NCBI GenBank assembly: GCA_029449245.1
Contig: JANATF010000012.1
Coordinates: 1,488,001 to 1,552,000 of the forward strand
Direction of reading: 5' to 3'
From: Mortierella alpina
Lineage: Eukaryota; Mortierellomycota; Mortierellomycetes; Mortierellales; Mortierellaceae
Length of the DNA: 64,000 nt
Shown here: piece by piece, positions 22,380 through 34,700 of the stretch
Layout of the letters: the number at the start of each line of letters is the position of its first letter
Position numbering within the stretch: position 1 is the first letter of the stretch
The notes under the pieces: model-generated
Database searches by the model: none
Told to the model about the DNA's origin: nothing
The model's input: the letters and a program-made list of their open reading frames with translations, nothing else
Position numbers and translations under genes: made by a program

Positions 22380-23604
22380 GGATGAGGACGAGGATGAGGA
22401 AGAAGAGGATGAGGACGAGGATGAGGAAGAAGAGGATGAGGACGAGGATGAGGAAGAAGAGGAAGAGGAGGATGATGAAGAGGAGAATGAGAAAGGAGAA
22501 GAAGACGACGAGGACGTGGAAGTGGAGGAGGTGGATGAACTCGAGGAGGATGCTCCCGCTGCACCCACCCGCCGGAGCGCACGGCTTGGGGCCAGGGTTG
22601 CCAAGCCCATTAACAGCCACCCAAGCTACCATTCAATGATCACGGTCAGTTGTATACCAGCACATCTCTTGCAGTGTTAGCGAATGTTTAGAACAAGTCC
22701 TGACTCTGTCGCCTTATTGCACGGCTCTCCTCGTCTTCTTCTTCTCCCTCCTATGCTCTCACGCTCTAGACTGCGATAAAGTCCAGCAAGGGTGCTCTGG
22801 GAGCGACGCGCTCCTACATCAAGACATTCATTCACAAGCAATACCAGATCGACTACAACTCCATCGAGGCCAGCTTTAATGACGCTGTCAAGGTATCCTG
22901 TTTGTCCTTTGAGACGAGAGCATCGTATGATATCGCATGCACCCTGTTGATCCACATCCTAACCTGCTCGATCCATTGACTTTACTAGAGCGGAAGAAAG
23001 CGATCCATCTTTACATTCACCAACAGTAAGTTTTGCCTCACGTCTTGATGCTGTCGCTGTGAGAGAGCGCAAGACAGGGTGTGTTCTTCCAATGACCACT
23101 AACGTTTACTTTCTGCTACTGTCCTACTGCGTAGGCAACAGCACGCGTCTGGCCCTTGTAAAGAGGGCAAGGGTAGCCAAGGTTTCGAAACCAGCCAGGA
23201 CCTCATCCGCTCGATCCGCTCCCAAGTCACAGGGAAGAAACGCTATGATAACTCCTGCGACCCGCACGCGCAAGGGACGACCTGCTTCGGCTACAAAGCC
23301 GTCTGCCTATAAACTTAATGCTAGCAAGAGCACCAGCAGTGCCAGAGCACAGGGGAAGAAAACGGCAGCGTCAATGTCGACTTCAATGGCGTCTTCAAAG
23401 GCTGCTACACCAGCTAAGCGGAGACGTGAACGGTCCAGCACTAAGCGCAAGGCTGATGCTGTTGATGATGAGCTTGAACAGGAAGCAGAGACAGCGACGG
23501 CCGGTCGAGTCCTCATCAGTCGTGCGACTCAGACCACCACACGACCTACGAGCAACCGTCCCTTTCCCAAGAAGATCCGAAAGACGATTGTCAAAAAGAA
23601 CTGA
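22023..23604 (+). CDS. Linker histone H1-like protein with long acidic N-terminal domain
   Basis: A chromatin protein with a linker histone globular (H15) domain. Exons: 22023-22110, 22172-22644, 22770-22892, 22989-23025, 23135-23604; 396 residues. Residues ~64-160 are almost pure Glu/Asp with a few Lys, coded partly by a 27-base tandem repeat. Then comes a short Arg/Ala-rich link and the H15 domain at about 177-245 (HPSYHSMITTAIKSSKGALG, then RSYIKTFIHKQYQ and FNDAVKSGRKRS). The last ~145 residues are a basic Lys/Ser/Thr/Ala tail as in H1. The acidic block on a linker histone is unusual; ordinary fungal H1 has a short N-terminus. It could act as a DNA mimic or histone-chaperone-like segment, which is inference. 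It could also be described as an H15-domain nuclear protein and not a canonical H1. Confidence 0.86.
22381..22461 (+). repeat. 27-base tandem repeat, three exact copies, coding acidic residues
   Basis: Three exact consecutive copies of a 27-base unit at 22381-22407, 22408-22434 and 22435-22461. Each codes nine Glu/Asp residues (DEDEDEEEE). It sits inside the acidic block of the H1-like gene and suggests recent expansion. Confidence 0.95.
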
Positions 23605-24539
23605 GTACGTGATGAGGACGAGGTGATCGCAGGAGAAAGAAACGGTTTTGACTCTGCTTCGTGGACGATTTCAGCTGCTTGTATGGCCTTTGATCGGCAG
23701 GGTCTTTTACGCATGTATCTTGCGCCATCCTTGATGATTATGCAATGAAATAAAGGCTTTGCCTTCTCTTGTTCTTGAACACTTGATATGCGGATGGCGA
23801 TCCATCGATGGATCCATCACGTGCTCACACACGAACATTGCTGGCATATGACGTTCCGCGCTGGCGGGATTTGCCACGTCAATGAAAATGCGTCGCTCTG
23901 AGATATCCGTGGCGACAGCGCGCGCGTTGTGCATGCTGGATCCAAGCGGCGCACACCACGACGACTCGCACGCATAGGCAGCACGCAGAGCAAGGGCCCA
24001 CACGCAGGCTGAACACGCATCCACGCCTCTTCAAGGACCAGGCAAACAAGAGCGGGCGACGTGTCATACCATCCTTCCGTGTTCCCCTCCTTTCCACTCC
24101 CCTCCCTTTGTCTCCCTGTCGCTCTGTGGTCTTTGCTCCTTCTCTCCTTCTCGCCCACCCACCCTCTCCGCTGCGTGCATCAGGATCATCCCCTGTCGTC
24201 CATCTGCAGTAGAACATCTCGTGATTGTTCCATCTTTCCATCTTGTGTTTTGAGCACTCGTACCCCAGTGCGTGTGTGTGTTTGTCGCGCAACCCTGATT
24301 GCATCTGGACCGTGAGCCAAAGCACGGTATTTAATCCCTTGTCCAGCTCGCTTATTTTCCATCTCTTCTTTTCCTTCTCATCATCCTCATCCCTCATCTC
24401 TCGTGCTCGTCCCCCCTATTCCTCTGTCCTCCTCTTTCCCGCATCCCCATCCGCGATCGAAAGGCTCAGGGCAGCAAGACTCGACCATCCGCCAGCGCAT
24501 CCCCTGATCGAGGCTCCCTTCCCATCTCCATTCGCTCAG
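23605..24539. other. Intergenic region, H1 to Sec24
   Basis: These 935 bases hold the H1 3' end (AATAAA at 23749-23754) and the Sec24 promoter and leader. The part from about 24050 is strongly pyrimidine-rich (CCTCC, TCTCC runs), common in fungal promoters and leaders. The open frame running into Sec24 from 24225 is most likely leader, since it has no conserved features. Confidence 0.6.
23749..23754 (+). terminator. Possible poly(A) signal of the H1-like gene
   Basis: AATAAA lies 145 bases after the stop codon, in TA-rich sequence. Confidence 0.45.
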
Positions 24540-27500
24540 ATGGCATACTCGCAGCCACCAACGCCTAACATGCGTCCTGCACAGGCACCACACCCGAGGC
24601 CTGGATTCAGACCACCCCAGCAGCAGCAGCAAGGACCCTATCCTCAGCAAGGAGCTCAACAACAGCAGCAACAACAACAACAACAACAGCAGCAGCAGCA
24701 GCATTTTCAGCAGCATCCTCCTCAGCAGCAGGTTCAACAGCACCCCAACCTCTCGCGGCCCACTACCCCCGGCCAGCAGCCCATGAACTACCGGCCCATG
24801 AACAATGGCCCCAGACCCGCCAACTCGCCCGTCGGCATGCCTCGGCCTCCTCTAACGCAGGATCCCAACAGCCCGTTGTTGCAACAAGGCCAGTTGAGAC
24901 GTCCTTCAGCCGCCGGTGGACCAATCCCAGCTTCGCCTTCAAATCAGCGACCGCCCATGGCTGGATCTCATCCCACGCAGCAGCAGCCGAACGGTGCACC
25001 GCTTCAAAGGCCCCCCCCTATTGGCGGTATGCAGCGCGCACCATCGCCCATGATGCGACCCGCCAACGCCAATATTTCGCAGCCAGGATCTCCTGGGATG
25101 CCTCGTCCCTTCCAGTCCCCCCAGATCCAGGCCAGGCCTCCACCAGGAACCTTTGTCGGCCAGGGGCATCATGGCGCGCCCGGTTCACCTGCCATGAACC
25201 CTATGGGATACCATGCTGGACCCCCTAATGGACAGAACCGCTCGCAACCGCCCACGCCTAAGCTTCAGAGCCAGCAGCACCAACAGCCCCCATACCAGCA
25301 ACAACCACACCAGCAGCAGCAGCTACAGCAGCAGCAACAGCAGCAACAGCACCAACACCAGCAGGGGCATCAGGGACAGGATCCTGGGGCACCCAACGCT
25401 GGCCTCATGGCAGGCCCACCGACTCCCACTCCCCAGGCAGGAGCCCACAAGCCAAAGAGAATGTATCCCACAGGAATTAACGCGTATACAGAGTCATCAC
25501 CAGGTTACGATGCTACACCTAACAGCGGATTCCAAGCACCTGGCATGCCACCGGCTCCCGCTCCGGGTATGAACCAGATGCAGCAGCCACCTCAGCAAGG
25601 TTCTCAGTTCTTTGTGCCCGGTGAGCCTCAACCCCCTGCATTCGGCCAGCCTGTTCCAGCCTACCAGCAAGGACTTCAGCCCCTTGCAGGCCAGCCGCTT
25701 CAATCAAACATGAACCAGTTGGCTGGCCAGATGGGCGCTATGAATGTGGGAAGCACTGGATTCGGTGCTCAAGGACTTTCGGTAAGGACCACTACATGTG
25801 TCGATGTGATTTTTTTTGGGACGCTTTGGTTGTAATCATGCCTGCATCATACATGCTGACGATGACGTTTCTTCTAGCCCCTGTCGACTGTAGCCTTGAT
25901 GGGAACAGCGCCCAAGATCCTTGACTTGGATGCACCTCCTCCAGCCATCAATCTGCCAGAGACTGTAAGAACACGTTCGATCCCCTATATTTCTTCGATA
26001 GGCACGTATAATGGCGATGAGGGTGTTCGCCTGTGCTGATCTGTATTTCTTCTGTGCGAATGCGTTAATAGGCCTCGATCACACAGTCGCCCCACGCCAA
26101 CTGCGATCCCTCGTACAAGAGATCAACCCTGAATGCCATTCCAGCAACTTCACAGCTTCTGACAAAGTCACGCCTGCCCTTTGGTCTTGTCATCACCCCT
26201 TACCGCAGTGTTAAGGAAGGAGAGGTAGGCCTAATGTAGTCAGGATGGATTGGCATTGCAAATTGCCACCATCGTTTAGCATTGCTAACCATGGCTCGCG
26301 ACGCCTTTCTTTTTCTCTCTAGGAACCTGTACCGGTGGTTTCAGACTCGATTATTGCTCGTTGCCGCAGATGCCGAACGTACATCAACCCTTTCGTCAAG
26401 TTTGTGGAAGGTGGCCAGCGCTGGAAGTGCAACATGTGCTACACGCTCAATGAAGGTATGGACAAAAAAAATACACATCCGACTAAAGCAGCAGTTTCAT
26501 GGTCATGATCGATGTCGCTAACGGATTGTGCTCTTTACTCTAGTTCCATCCTCGTTTGACTACGATTCGCAGACACAGCAGCCTGTGGACCGCTGGCAGA
26601 GAAAGGAGCTGAATCACGCTGTTGTCGAGTACATTGCTCCCACGGAGTACATGGTCCGTCCGCCTCAGCCTTTGGTCTACATGTTTGTGATTGACGTCTC
26701 CTACCCTGCCATTCAGTGCGGCATGGTTGCAACGGCTGCCACCACCATCTTGGAGTCGCTCGACAGGATACCTAATGACGAGGGCCGCACCAAGGTCGGT
26801 ATCATCACCGTCGATAGCTCCATTCACTTTTACAACCTGAACGTAAGTGTATACCTTGCACAGAAAGGCAAAGCATTTTGTACTAGGAGAGGTATTGCCA
26901 CTCGATCTAACTTTCAAGCTGATTGGATTCCGTAGACTACCTCCGGAGAGCCCCAAATGCTGGTGGTCTCGGACTTGGAGGAAGCATATCTGCCCCAACC
27001 TCAGGATCTGCTTTGCAATCTGAGCGAGTGTCGCGCGACATTAGAGGCGCTACTGAACAGGATGAGCGACATGTTCAAGGATACACAGAATGTTGGCAAC
27101 GCATTGGGACCCGCCCTCAACTCTGCTTACAAACTCATTTCGCCCATTGGAGGAAAGATCTTGTGCTTGCAGGCAAGCTTGCCCAATCTGGAGACTGGAA
27201 CGCTCAAGATGCGCGAGGATCCCAAGCTTTTGGGCACATCCAAAGAGTCAACACTGTTGCAGGCCGCTTCCTCCTTTTACAAATCGTTCGCGGTTGAATG
27301 CTCAAAGTCGCAGGTTTGCGTGGATATGTTCCTCTTTGGATCGCAGTACTCGGATGTTGCTACGCTGAGTAAGTGGCCAGTTGTCGTCGTCTTTCAGTGA
27401 CATGAATTCCTTATATACTCTCGATTCTGACCTTGTGCTTCTCGATTCCGTACCTACTGTATACAGGCTGCCTTCCTCGTTTCACAGGCGGAAGCACGTT

Positions 27501-29092
27501 CTTTTACCCTGCCTTCACGGCGGCAAAGTCAGAGGACGCACTGAAGTTTGCTCACGAGCTGGCAGAGTTTTTGTCGCAGCGGATTGCCCTAGAGGCCGTG
27601 ATGAGGGTCCGTGCCTCGAAGGGACTCCGCATGTCGGCCTTTTACGGCAACTTTTTCGTTCGTTCGACCGATCTACTCTCGCTGCCCAATGTCCCGCGCG
27701 ACCAGTCTTACTCGATCGAAGTCAGCTACGATGACAATCTCACCATCCCGATCGTTTGCTTCCAGACGGCTCTACTTCACACATCTTCGTCAGGTACGTT
27801 CTTTGGAATGCTGTGTGAGCACACGACCTTTTTTTTTTCTCTGAGAGCTTTAATCTCACTATTCTCAATTCTATGGTTTTATATAGGTGAGCGCCGGATC
27901 CGTGTTCTTACTTTGGCGGTTCCTGTGACGACCAGTCTTTCGGAGCTGTACATGTCTGCGGATCAGGTTGCCATCTCAACGTTGCTGGCCTGCAAGGCAG
28001 TGGAGCGCGGCATGAACTCCAAGCTGGATGATGCTCGTGATGCTTTGACCAACAAGGTGGTGGATATTTTGGGAGTCTACAAGACGCATATGACAGCTTC
28101 ATCCTCGGGTGCGACGCCCAACCTCCAGGTCTGCGACAATCTGAAGCTGCTGCCGCTCTTGACGCTCGGCATGCTGAAACATGTAAGTGGACCCTAGGCA
28201 TTTTCAGAGGAGGGGGGAGATATGTCTTGCTTGAGTTGTTTGATCTTGCTCCATTAGCTGACGCTTTTTTTCCGTTCGATATTCTATAGGTGGCCCTTCG
28301 TGGAGGATCACAGATTCCATCGGATCTCCGATCGTATGCCATGCACTTGCTCTCGACTCTTCCGTCTCAATGTTTGATTCCGTTTGTGCACCCAAGATTT
28401 TATTCGCTCCACGACATGCCTGAGCACTGCGGAACCATCGGAGCAGACGGCATCGAAATGCCTCAGGCTATGAATCTGAGCAGCGAGAGATTGACCCGCT
28501 CTGGGCTGTATATGTTGGAAGACGGACAAAACATCTTTTTGTGGATTGGACGGGATGCAGTTCCTCAGCTGTGCATGGATCTCTTTGGTGTCCCCAACTA
28601 TGAGAGTGTCCGTGGTGGAAAGGTAACGCACGTCTTCCTGCCTATGAGGCCTTGACAACACTACATTCTCTTCTATCATTTTATTCTGACATGACCACTT
28701 GTGTTTCATAGACCACCCTTCCTACGCTGGAGTCAGACTTTAACCAACGAGTGAACCTGATCGTGGGCAAGACTCGTGAGATGCGCCGGACGGCATACTA
28801 TCCCCAGCTCTATATTGTCAAGGAGGATGGTGATGCGGCCTTGCGTCTTTGGTTCCTGAGCCATCTGATCGAGGACCGCGCTGAGCCCATCATGAGCTAC
28901 TATCAATACCTCGGCCATCTCAAGGATAGGGTAAGGCTGTTTCTTTTTTTTTTTTTTGCCATTTTTTTCCAATCCATGACATTTTTACATGCTTGGCGAT
29001 TTCTTTGCAAGGTACCATGTGCCACACCGTATTCATTTTTTGTTAATCATATCTATTGTTCTTCATAATAGGTCAACAGTGGTTCCTTCTAA
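24540..29092 (+). CDS. SEC24: Sec24, COPII cargo-adaptor subunit
   Basis: Sec24 binds cargo and Sec23 in the COPII coat that buds vesicles from the ER. Exons: 24540-25781, 25878-25964, 26072-26224, 26323-26455, 26544-26842, 26936-27368, 27467-27793, 27887-28182, 28290-28622, 28712-28930, 29072-29092; 1180 residues. The first ~415 residues are Pro/Gln-rich with poly-Gln runs near 24658-24702 and 25314-25355. The zinc finger has pairs C508/C511 and C530/C533 (RCRRC and KCNMC). The trunk domain follows ([30 protein letters not shown]), then beta-sandwich, helical and gelsolin-like parts ([19 protein letters not shown]). The last exon codes only VNSGSF. ATG 24540 is the first Met before the Pro/Gln region and follows the long pyrimidine-rich leader. 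Which Sec24 paralogue this is cannot be told here. Confidence 0.97.
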
Positions 29093-31709
29093 GGCGCCTC
29101 TGTCACGCTTCCATGAACAGATTTGAGTGTGCCTATACAACGACAACAACAAGAACGATCCAGCCAGGACACAGACATTTCGAAAAAAAATAAAACTCCC
29201 ATAATTTCACAGAGCGGATGCTGGGTTTGCCATGGATAGATGGGAACAGAACGCCGTCTCCGGAGCTTCGGAATTACGAAAGTTATAACTATAAGCGCAA
29301 ATGACATCTTTGGCAAGACGACTGTGTACTTCGCACAACATATGAATGGTAGGATGGGCCAGGTTGCTGTGAACTCTATCTGAATGAACGGACTTTGAAG
29401 GCGATGGATAATTGAGGGCCCATCGATTTCATCATCGGGAAAGCGAGGAGAGGGGTGGTGGGACGTGTGGCAAAAAAAAAGAAAAGGCGAGATTTTCATC
29501 GGCAGTTTCCTCTTTGCCCAACACCGGCCATAATTGCTCTCAAGGCTTATGTTGACTTGAAGACGTAGTCTATGTATGGTTCAAAGGCTTCAGGACCTTG
29601 CCCTACTCTTTTTACACGTCGTCGCCCTACTCATGAACCCAAAAAATCCCCCCCACCCATAGGCTATGTAAAAAAGAAATGAAAAGCACGACACAACAAA
29701 AAGAAAAATAAAGTAACTTGAGAGCAAGCATGAGGTTTCTTATTCATTTTTGCCCTCCCTCTCTCTGTTTTTCTCTATGCTCATGAACATAAAATACAGT
29801 CATATGAATACGTTGACGCCTACAACAAGGAAGACTAGCCAAGTATGAAGAGGACACAGTGAGATGGGAGCCAACACAAAGAAAAAGGAACGTGAGAGCC
29901 ACCAGGCATAGCATTATTTTCACAAAGGGCCAAATATCTCGGACACCGACATGACGCGGGTTGCCTTGTGCGCATTTTTCCATACTCACAACTATACACT
30001 CTGCACTTGTGCTTGCTGTTGTGGTGTGGTGTGGTGTGGTGTGAGCCGTCGACTTGCTTGTTGACTTGGAACGCCAGACAGTGTAGGGGTCGAAACAAAT
30101 GTTCCCATAAGCTAAGCTAAAAAAAAAAAGAAAATCTACTCCATCTTTGTTCATCAAGTATGATGCAAAAACAAAAAAGAAAGTGCGATGCTCGACGCGA
30201 GATCTTACATAAAAAGGGGTGATGGTGTGTGAGAGAGAAAGTGAGGAGACGGGGGGAAAAGACTTTTCACCCACGGACGGAGGACGGACTGACGGACAGA
30301 TATTTTTTTTATATATTGTTTTGTTGAGCACGGAGGACTGACGATCTCCGGAAGTGGGCAAAGTGTGTCTGGAGAGTAAAGCGAGGGAGTGTGAGAGAGG
30401 ACAGAGAGGACAGAGGATGCCCCTAGCTACTCCCCGCTTGCAGCCGAGAGTGTCTAAGGCTTTTTTTCCCCCTGTGTGCATGCACTCGGGTATGCAGTGT
30501 CAGTGCCTCCTGCACATCCCCATGGCATAACAATGTGTGCTTGAGACACCCACGTTGTTGTGTATTTCACACCTCGAGATCAGCAGCTACTCCTGTTGCT
30601 ACCTCCATCATGCCTATAGAAGAGAGAGAGGGAGAGAGAGGGGGAGAGGGAGAGCGAGAGAGGGCGATGCTCTGCTGCACTCTTCTGAGGGCAGAGTCGA
30701 GGGTTCTTGGCAAAGAGCAGCGAGACGGAGGAGACCTGTGCTGCGAGTGCGCCACTTTCTCCGGCGCCGCTCATCCTTGCGATAAATAAACAAATTATTT
30801 TATGGCTGACAAGTCTGCTTACCGATGACGGAGAAGGTTAACGGCCCATGGCGGGCTTGATCAAGCGCATGAGGGTTTGCCGCAATGTGTCTTTATGTTG
30901 GTGCATGTGCGTCTGGCATGTCCTGATTCACCCAACACTCACTCGCGACGGTGTAGTCAGGCTTGCTTTCTTCTTGTCTATGGCAGACGTCCCTTTTTTT
31001 TTGTTATTTATTTTTCGCTTGTGCCCCTCCCACACTACACACCCACCACCACCACCCTCCCCTCTGACGCTATTTGGCTCTTCGCTCAGAGTTGGACCTG
31101 AACTCTGTTTTTCCCTGCTTTGCTTCGCTTCTCTTTCTCTTCTCACTCTACTCACTCACCTACATACTTCACACTTCACACTTCACACTTCACATTCACA
31201 CTGCACAACTTGCACACTGTGCACACTGCCCTTTTTTTTATTTTTTTTATTTACTATTTTCCACTCCCTCTACTCGCTCACTCCACTCCTCCACTTCTCT
31301 CTCCCACTCCTTCCCATCCTCCTCATCCTGTGCACGCCCACTTTAATCCTACAGCCCTCCATCCATCCAGCAGGCCCATCCTCATTGACTGAATCTTCTT
31401 TTTGCTCTTAGCGTTGCTTGCTTTATTCCTGTATTGTTTTTTTATTTTCTTCCTTCGCTTGATTCAGTCCTGCAACCCGTCGACTGCCGGGCCTGTCCTC
31501 CTTGTCTTCCTGCTCCTCGCCACAGCAACAGCATATCCTGAGTGCATTGCTGCCTCTTCGCCACTTCGCCAACTCGGCCTCGCCTTTTTTCATTCCCACT
31601 TCTCGCCTCTCACTTCTCGCTTCTTCGCATTCTCATCGAGCTGTTTGCCCTACCTCTCATACCCCATATCAACTCACACAGATAGACTCAACAGACACAC
31701 TCAGCCCAC
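29093..31709. other. Long intergenic region, Sec24 to hybrid kinase
   Basis: This 2.6 kb region contains no convincing gene. AATAAA at 29189-29194 is a possible Sec24 poly(A) signal. Simple repeats include GTGTG units (30021-30043), a GA tract (30617-30664) and CTTCACA units (31168-31200). The last ~700 bases before the kinase start are pyrimidine-rich and probably promoter and leader. Open frames of up to 245 codons exist on the minus strand but lack any domain. Confidence 0.6.
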
Positions 31710-34700
31710 ATGATCCCATCTTCAATCCACAACCACTCGGACTCGGACTGGCCCACGCCAGCCCTGGATTCATGGATCTACTCGCTCCTCACCTCCACAG
31801 TCGACCCCATCATTGCCTGCGATCTCCAGGGCAACATCTGTGCCTGGAACCACGGTGCCCAGCAGACCTTTGGTATCCCCGCGAAGCAGTCGCTTGGCAA
31901 GAATCTCAATCGTCTTTTTGCCTCCTATACCTCCTCCACATCAGCAGCAACAGCAGGGTCAATAGCGGAGGTAGAGGCAGAGGCAGAGGCAGACGAGAGC
32001 ACACTATACCCCAGCACACCAGAGGAGATCCTGGCACTCAAGGCTGCCCCCAGCAAACGGGTTGTCAGCCGCACAGTCAAGGATCGAACCCAGCGTCTCT
32101 TTCTCGAATCTCTCTCGGCCATCTTTGAGAAGCCAGCCACTCCACTAGCAACATCCACACCCGCAGCAACACCCCTGTCAACACCGATGGTAGAAAGAAC
32201 GTCGCCGCCCTTGCCAACAGCCAGCCCCAAGGGCCTTGCCAATGGCACCAGCAGCCACGGGACCAGGAACGGCCGCCACAGCCACACCGGCAGCAAACAG
32301 ACCGGCAAGGACAAGAAGGAGAAGAAGGAGAAGAACGAGACAAAGGACGTCAAGGAGACAAAAGTGACGAAAGAACCGAAAGAGTCGAAAGAGGCGAAAG
32401 AGCAGGAGGGCTCCGCTGGTGCGTCGATGCCTGTCCTCGTCGGATATTCGGTCATTCTCACCGATCTCTCATCGCTGTCGAGCACGCTGCCGCTCTTGCC
32501 CCTGCACCCCCCGCAGCCAGCGGCCCTGCCCTCCATCACAGCCCCGCTCAAACCCCCTGCGCCGTCGCCATCGCCATCGCCAATGTCCTCGTCACCTCCG
32601 CTGCCCTCTTCACTCACATCCTCCTCGCACTCCGCCCCAAGCCCACCACAGCCAGCTGCTGCTCAACAACCGACAGGGTCCTCTCGACTCGACGCTCCCG
32701 TGCCACGGCCCCTGTCGCAGGCGTCATCGTCCGCTGATCGCGAGACATCAAAGACAGCGCTTGTCTCACGGCCTGCGACCTCCAGGGAGCACTCGACCGA
32801 CTCTGGGTTCGACGAGCGGCCTTCGTCGTCTGCGCTCAAGGCGTTTGGTAAGCAAGCCATTCTTGTTCACTTTCACCTCCACCTCCACCTCCACCTCCAC
32901 CTCCACCTACACCTACACACACTGGCTCGCCTTTGGGCCCACCTCAACACACACACACACTCTCTCACACACACACTCTCTCTCTCTCTTGTATCCTCGC
33001 ACACATATACACACAACTACACATACATCTCACACACACCCACTCAATCACCCCGAGCACGACTCGTCGTTGGCGCCATGGTCGCCCAATCGATTTTATC
33101 CCGATCCTGTGGTTTCCCTTGATGTCATGTTCACGCTAGCTTAAGCATGTGTCATGCTCTCTTCTCTCTTTCTCCTTCGGCCTGAATCAAAAGTGTCCTA
33201 CTGCAACCACTTATTCTACACTACGCACGCTCTTTGTGTCCTGCACTATGGCACTATCCCAGACTATACCACGCTACATCGCTTATCGCCTCGCTGCTGC
33301 GCTACTCCGCCCCTTCGAGTGCTCTCCTTTTTTTTATTATTCGACCTGTTTCTACATACGCCCACGCACTCTTATTTTGTTTTTGCGGTCAATCGTCGAT
33401 ATGGGCCTTCATTTTGAGCCCGGCTTACCTGCCAGCAAAAGAATGATGGCAGAGCAAAAGAGAGCGCGCGCGCGTTGTTTGTAAATGTGTATGTGTCTTT
33501 TGGCGGGACAGTCTCTCCACCCTCTTCGCGCCCTTCCTCGCCGTCCTCCTTGTGCACCCAATCCCTTGTGGTTCAATCTCTTTGCCTCGGCTGAGGATGA
33601 TCTGGGAGGGGGGAGGGTGCAAGTGTGCTTCTGAGTCACTAGTCTATGGTTGATCCAAAGTGTACACCATGGTTCTTTCGCAAAGAAGCTGTCCCTCCCA
33701 CAGCTCAACTTTTTACCCGTTTACTCGGGCCTTGGGCTGAACTGGACCGTCCTTGCTGTCATAGTGCGTTGGGATATTTGGGACCTGTCCCTGAGAGTGG
33801 CAATAGAACTATGCTCCAAGGAAAGAAAAAAAAAACCTCGCGGAGACAGCAAGAGATGAGGGGAGGAGACGATGATTCATTCGCAAAAGCGCGCGAATGC
33901 GGGCATGTGGTGGCGGCCGTTGACCTCTTATTTTTCTTGGCCTCTGTTCTGTCCTATTCATTGCCCTTGTTTTCTTTCATCGTCTTCATTGCTGACCTTT
34001 GGACTCGATCGGATTTTAGTGCCCGAAGCCGCTGCCGACCCATACTTCACCACGCCTTCGCTGGTCGACCTGATCCCCAGCATTGCTGCGCCCAGATCCA
34101 CCTCGTCGATGCCTACCTCGCCCCTGCCACTCAGTCGTAGCAACAGCATTTCGCTCCCGATCCCTGCAGACGAATCATTGGCTTCCGTGCGCACCACTGC
34201 CCGCTCAACCTCACTCGGACAGCTACTCGCCCTGCCACTGCTGAACTCGTCCCTTAGCTACAAGCCGCGGGCTCTGTCCATTGCCGCCACAGCCGTCTCC
34301 TCCACATCTACTGGCGCACAGCTGTCAGTCTCCATGTCCTCGTCCCCCGACAAGAGTCGTCTGGATATCCACCACAACTCTCTCGTACTCTCCAACGACA
34401 GTCACCCAAGCTCGCTCTTGTCAGGGGAACACAGGCTGGATCGGGAGTGGGACGACCCATACTTTACTTATCTGGCCCCTATTGCCGCCAGCCTGCTCAC
34501 TTGCCATGGCGACCACTTTTTTGACCTTGTGTGCGAAGAGCTAGCCATCAACTTGGGCGTCAAGTACGCATTCATCTCGCAACTTGTCAGCCTGGACGAG
34601 CTCAAGGAGCTGGACCCGACCGAGTACATGAACCTGATCGAACAGTTCGGGGGGCTGGTTCCCCCCATCGATGGAGTGATGCACAACATCTCGAGCTGGC

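Noticed and set aside
22146-22632. Minus-strand open frames of poly-Ser or poly-Leu opposite the H1 acidic block
   Set aside because: They are mirror frames of GAA/GAG-rich coding sequence; the plus strand has the spliced, domain-bearing gene.
24225-24539. N-terminal extension of Sec24 in the open frame before 24540
   Set aside because: The extension is Ser/Pro/Phe-rich from a pyrimidine-rich leader, while [10 protein letters not shown] is a natural Sec24-type start.
29744-30481. 245-codon minus-strand open frame in the Sec24-kinase spacer
   Set aside because: Composition follows simple repeats (GTGTG, GA), with no domain, no conserved look and no good context.
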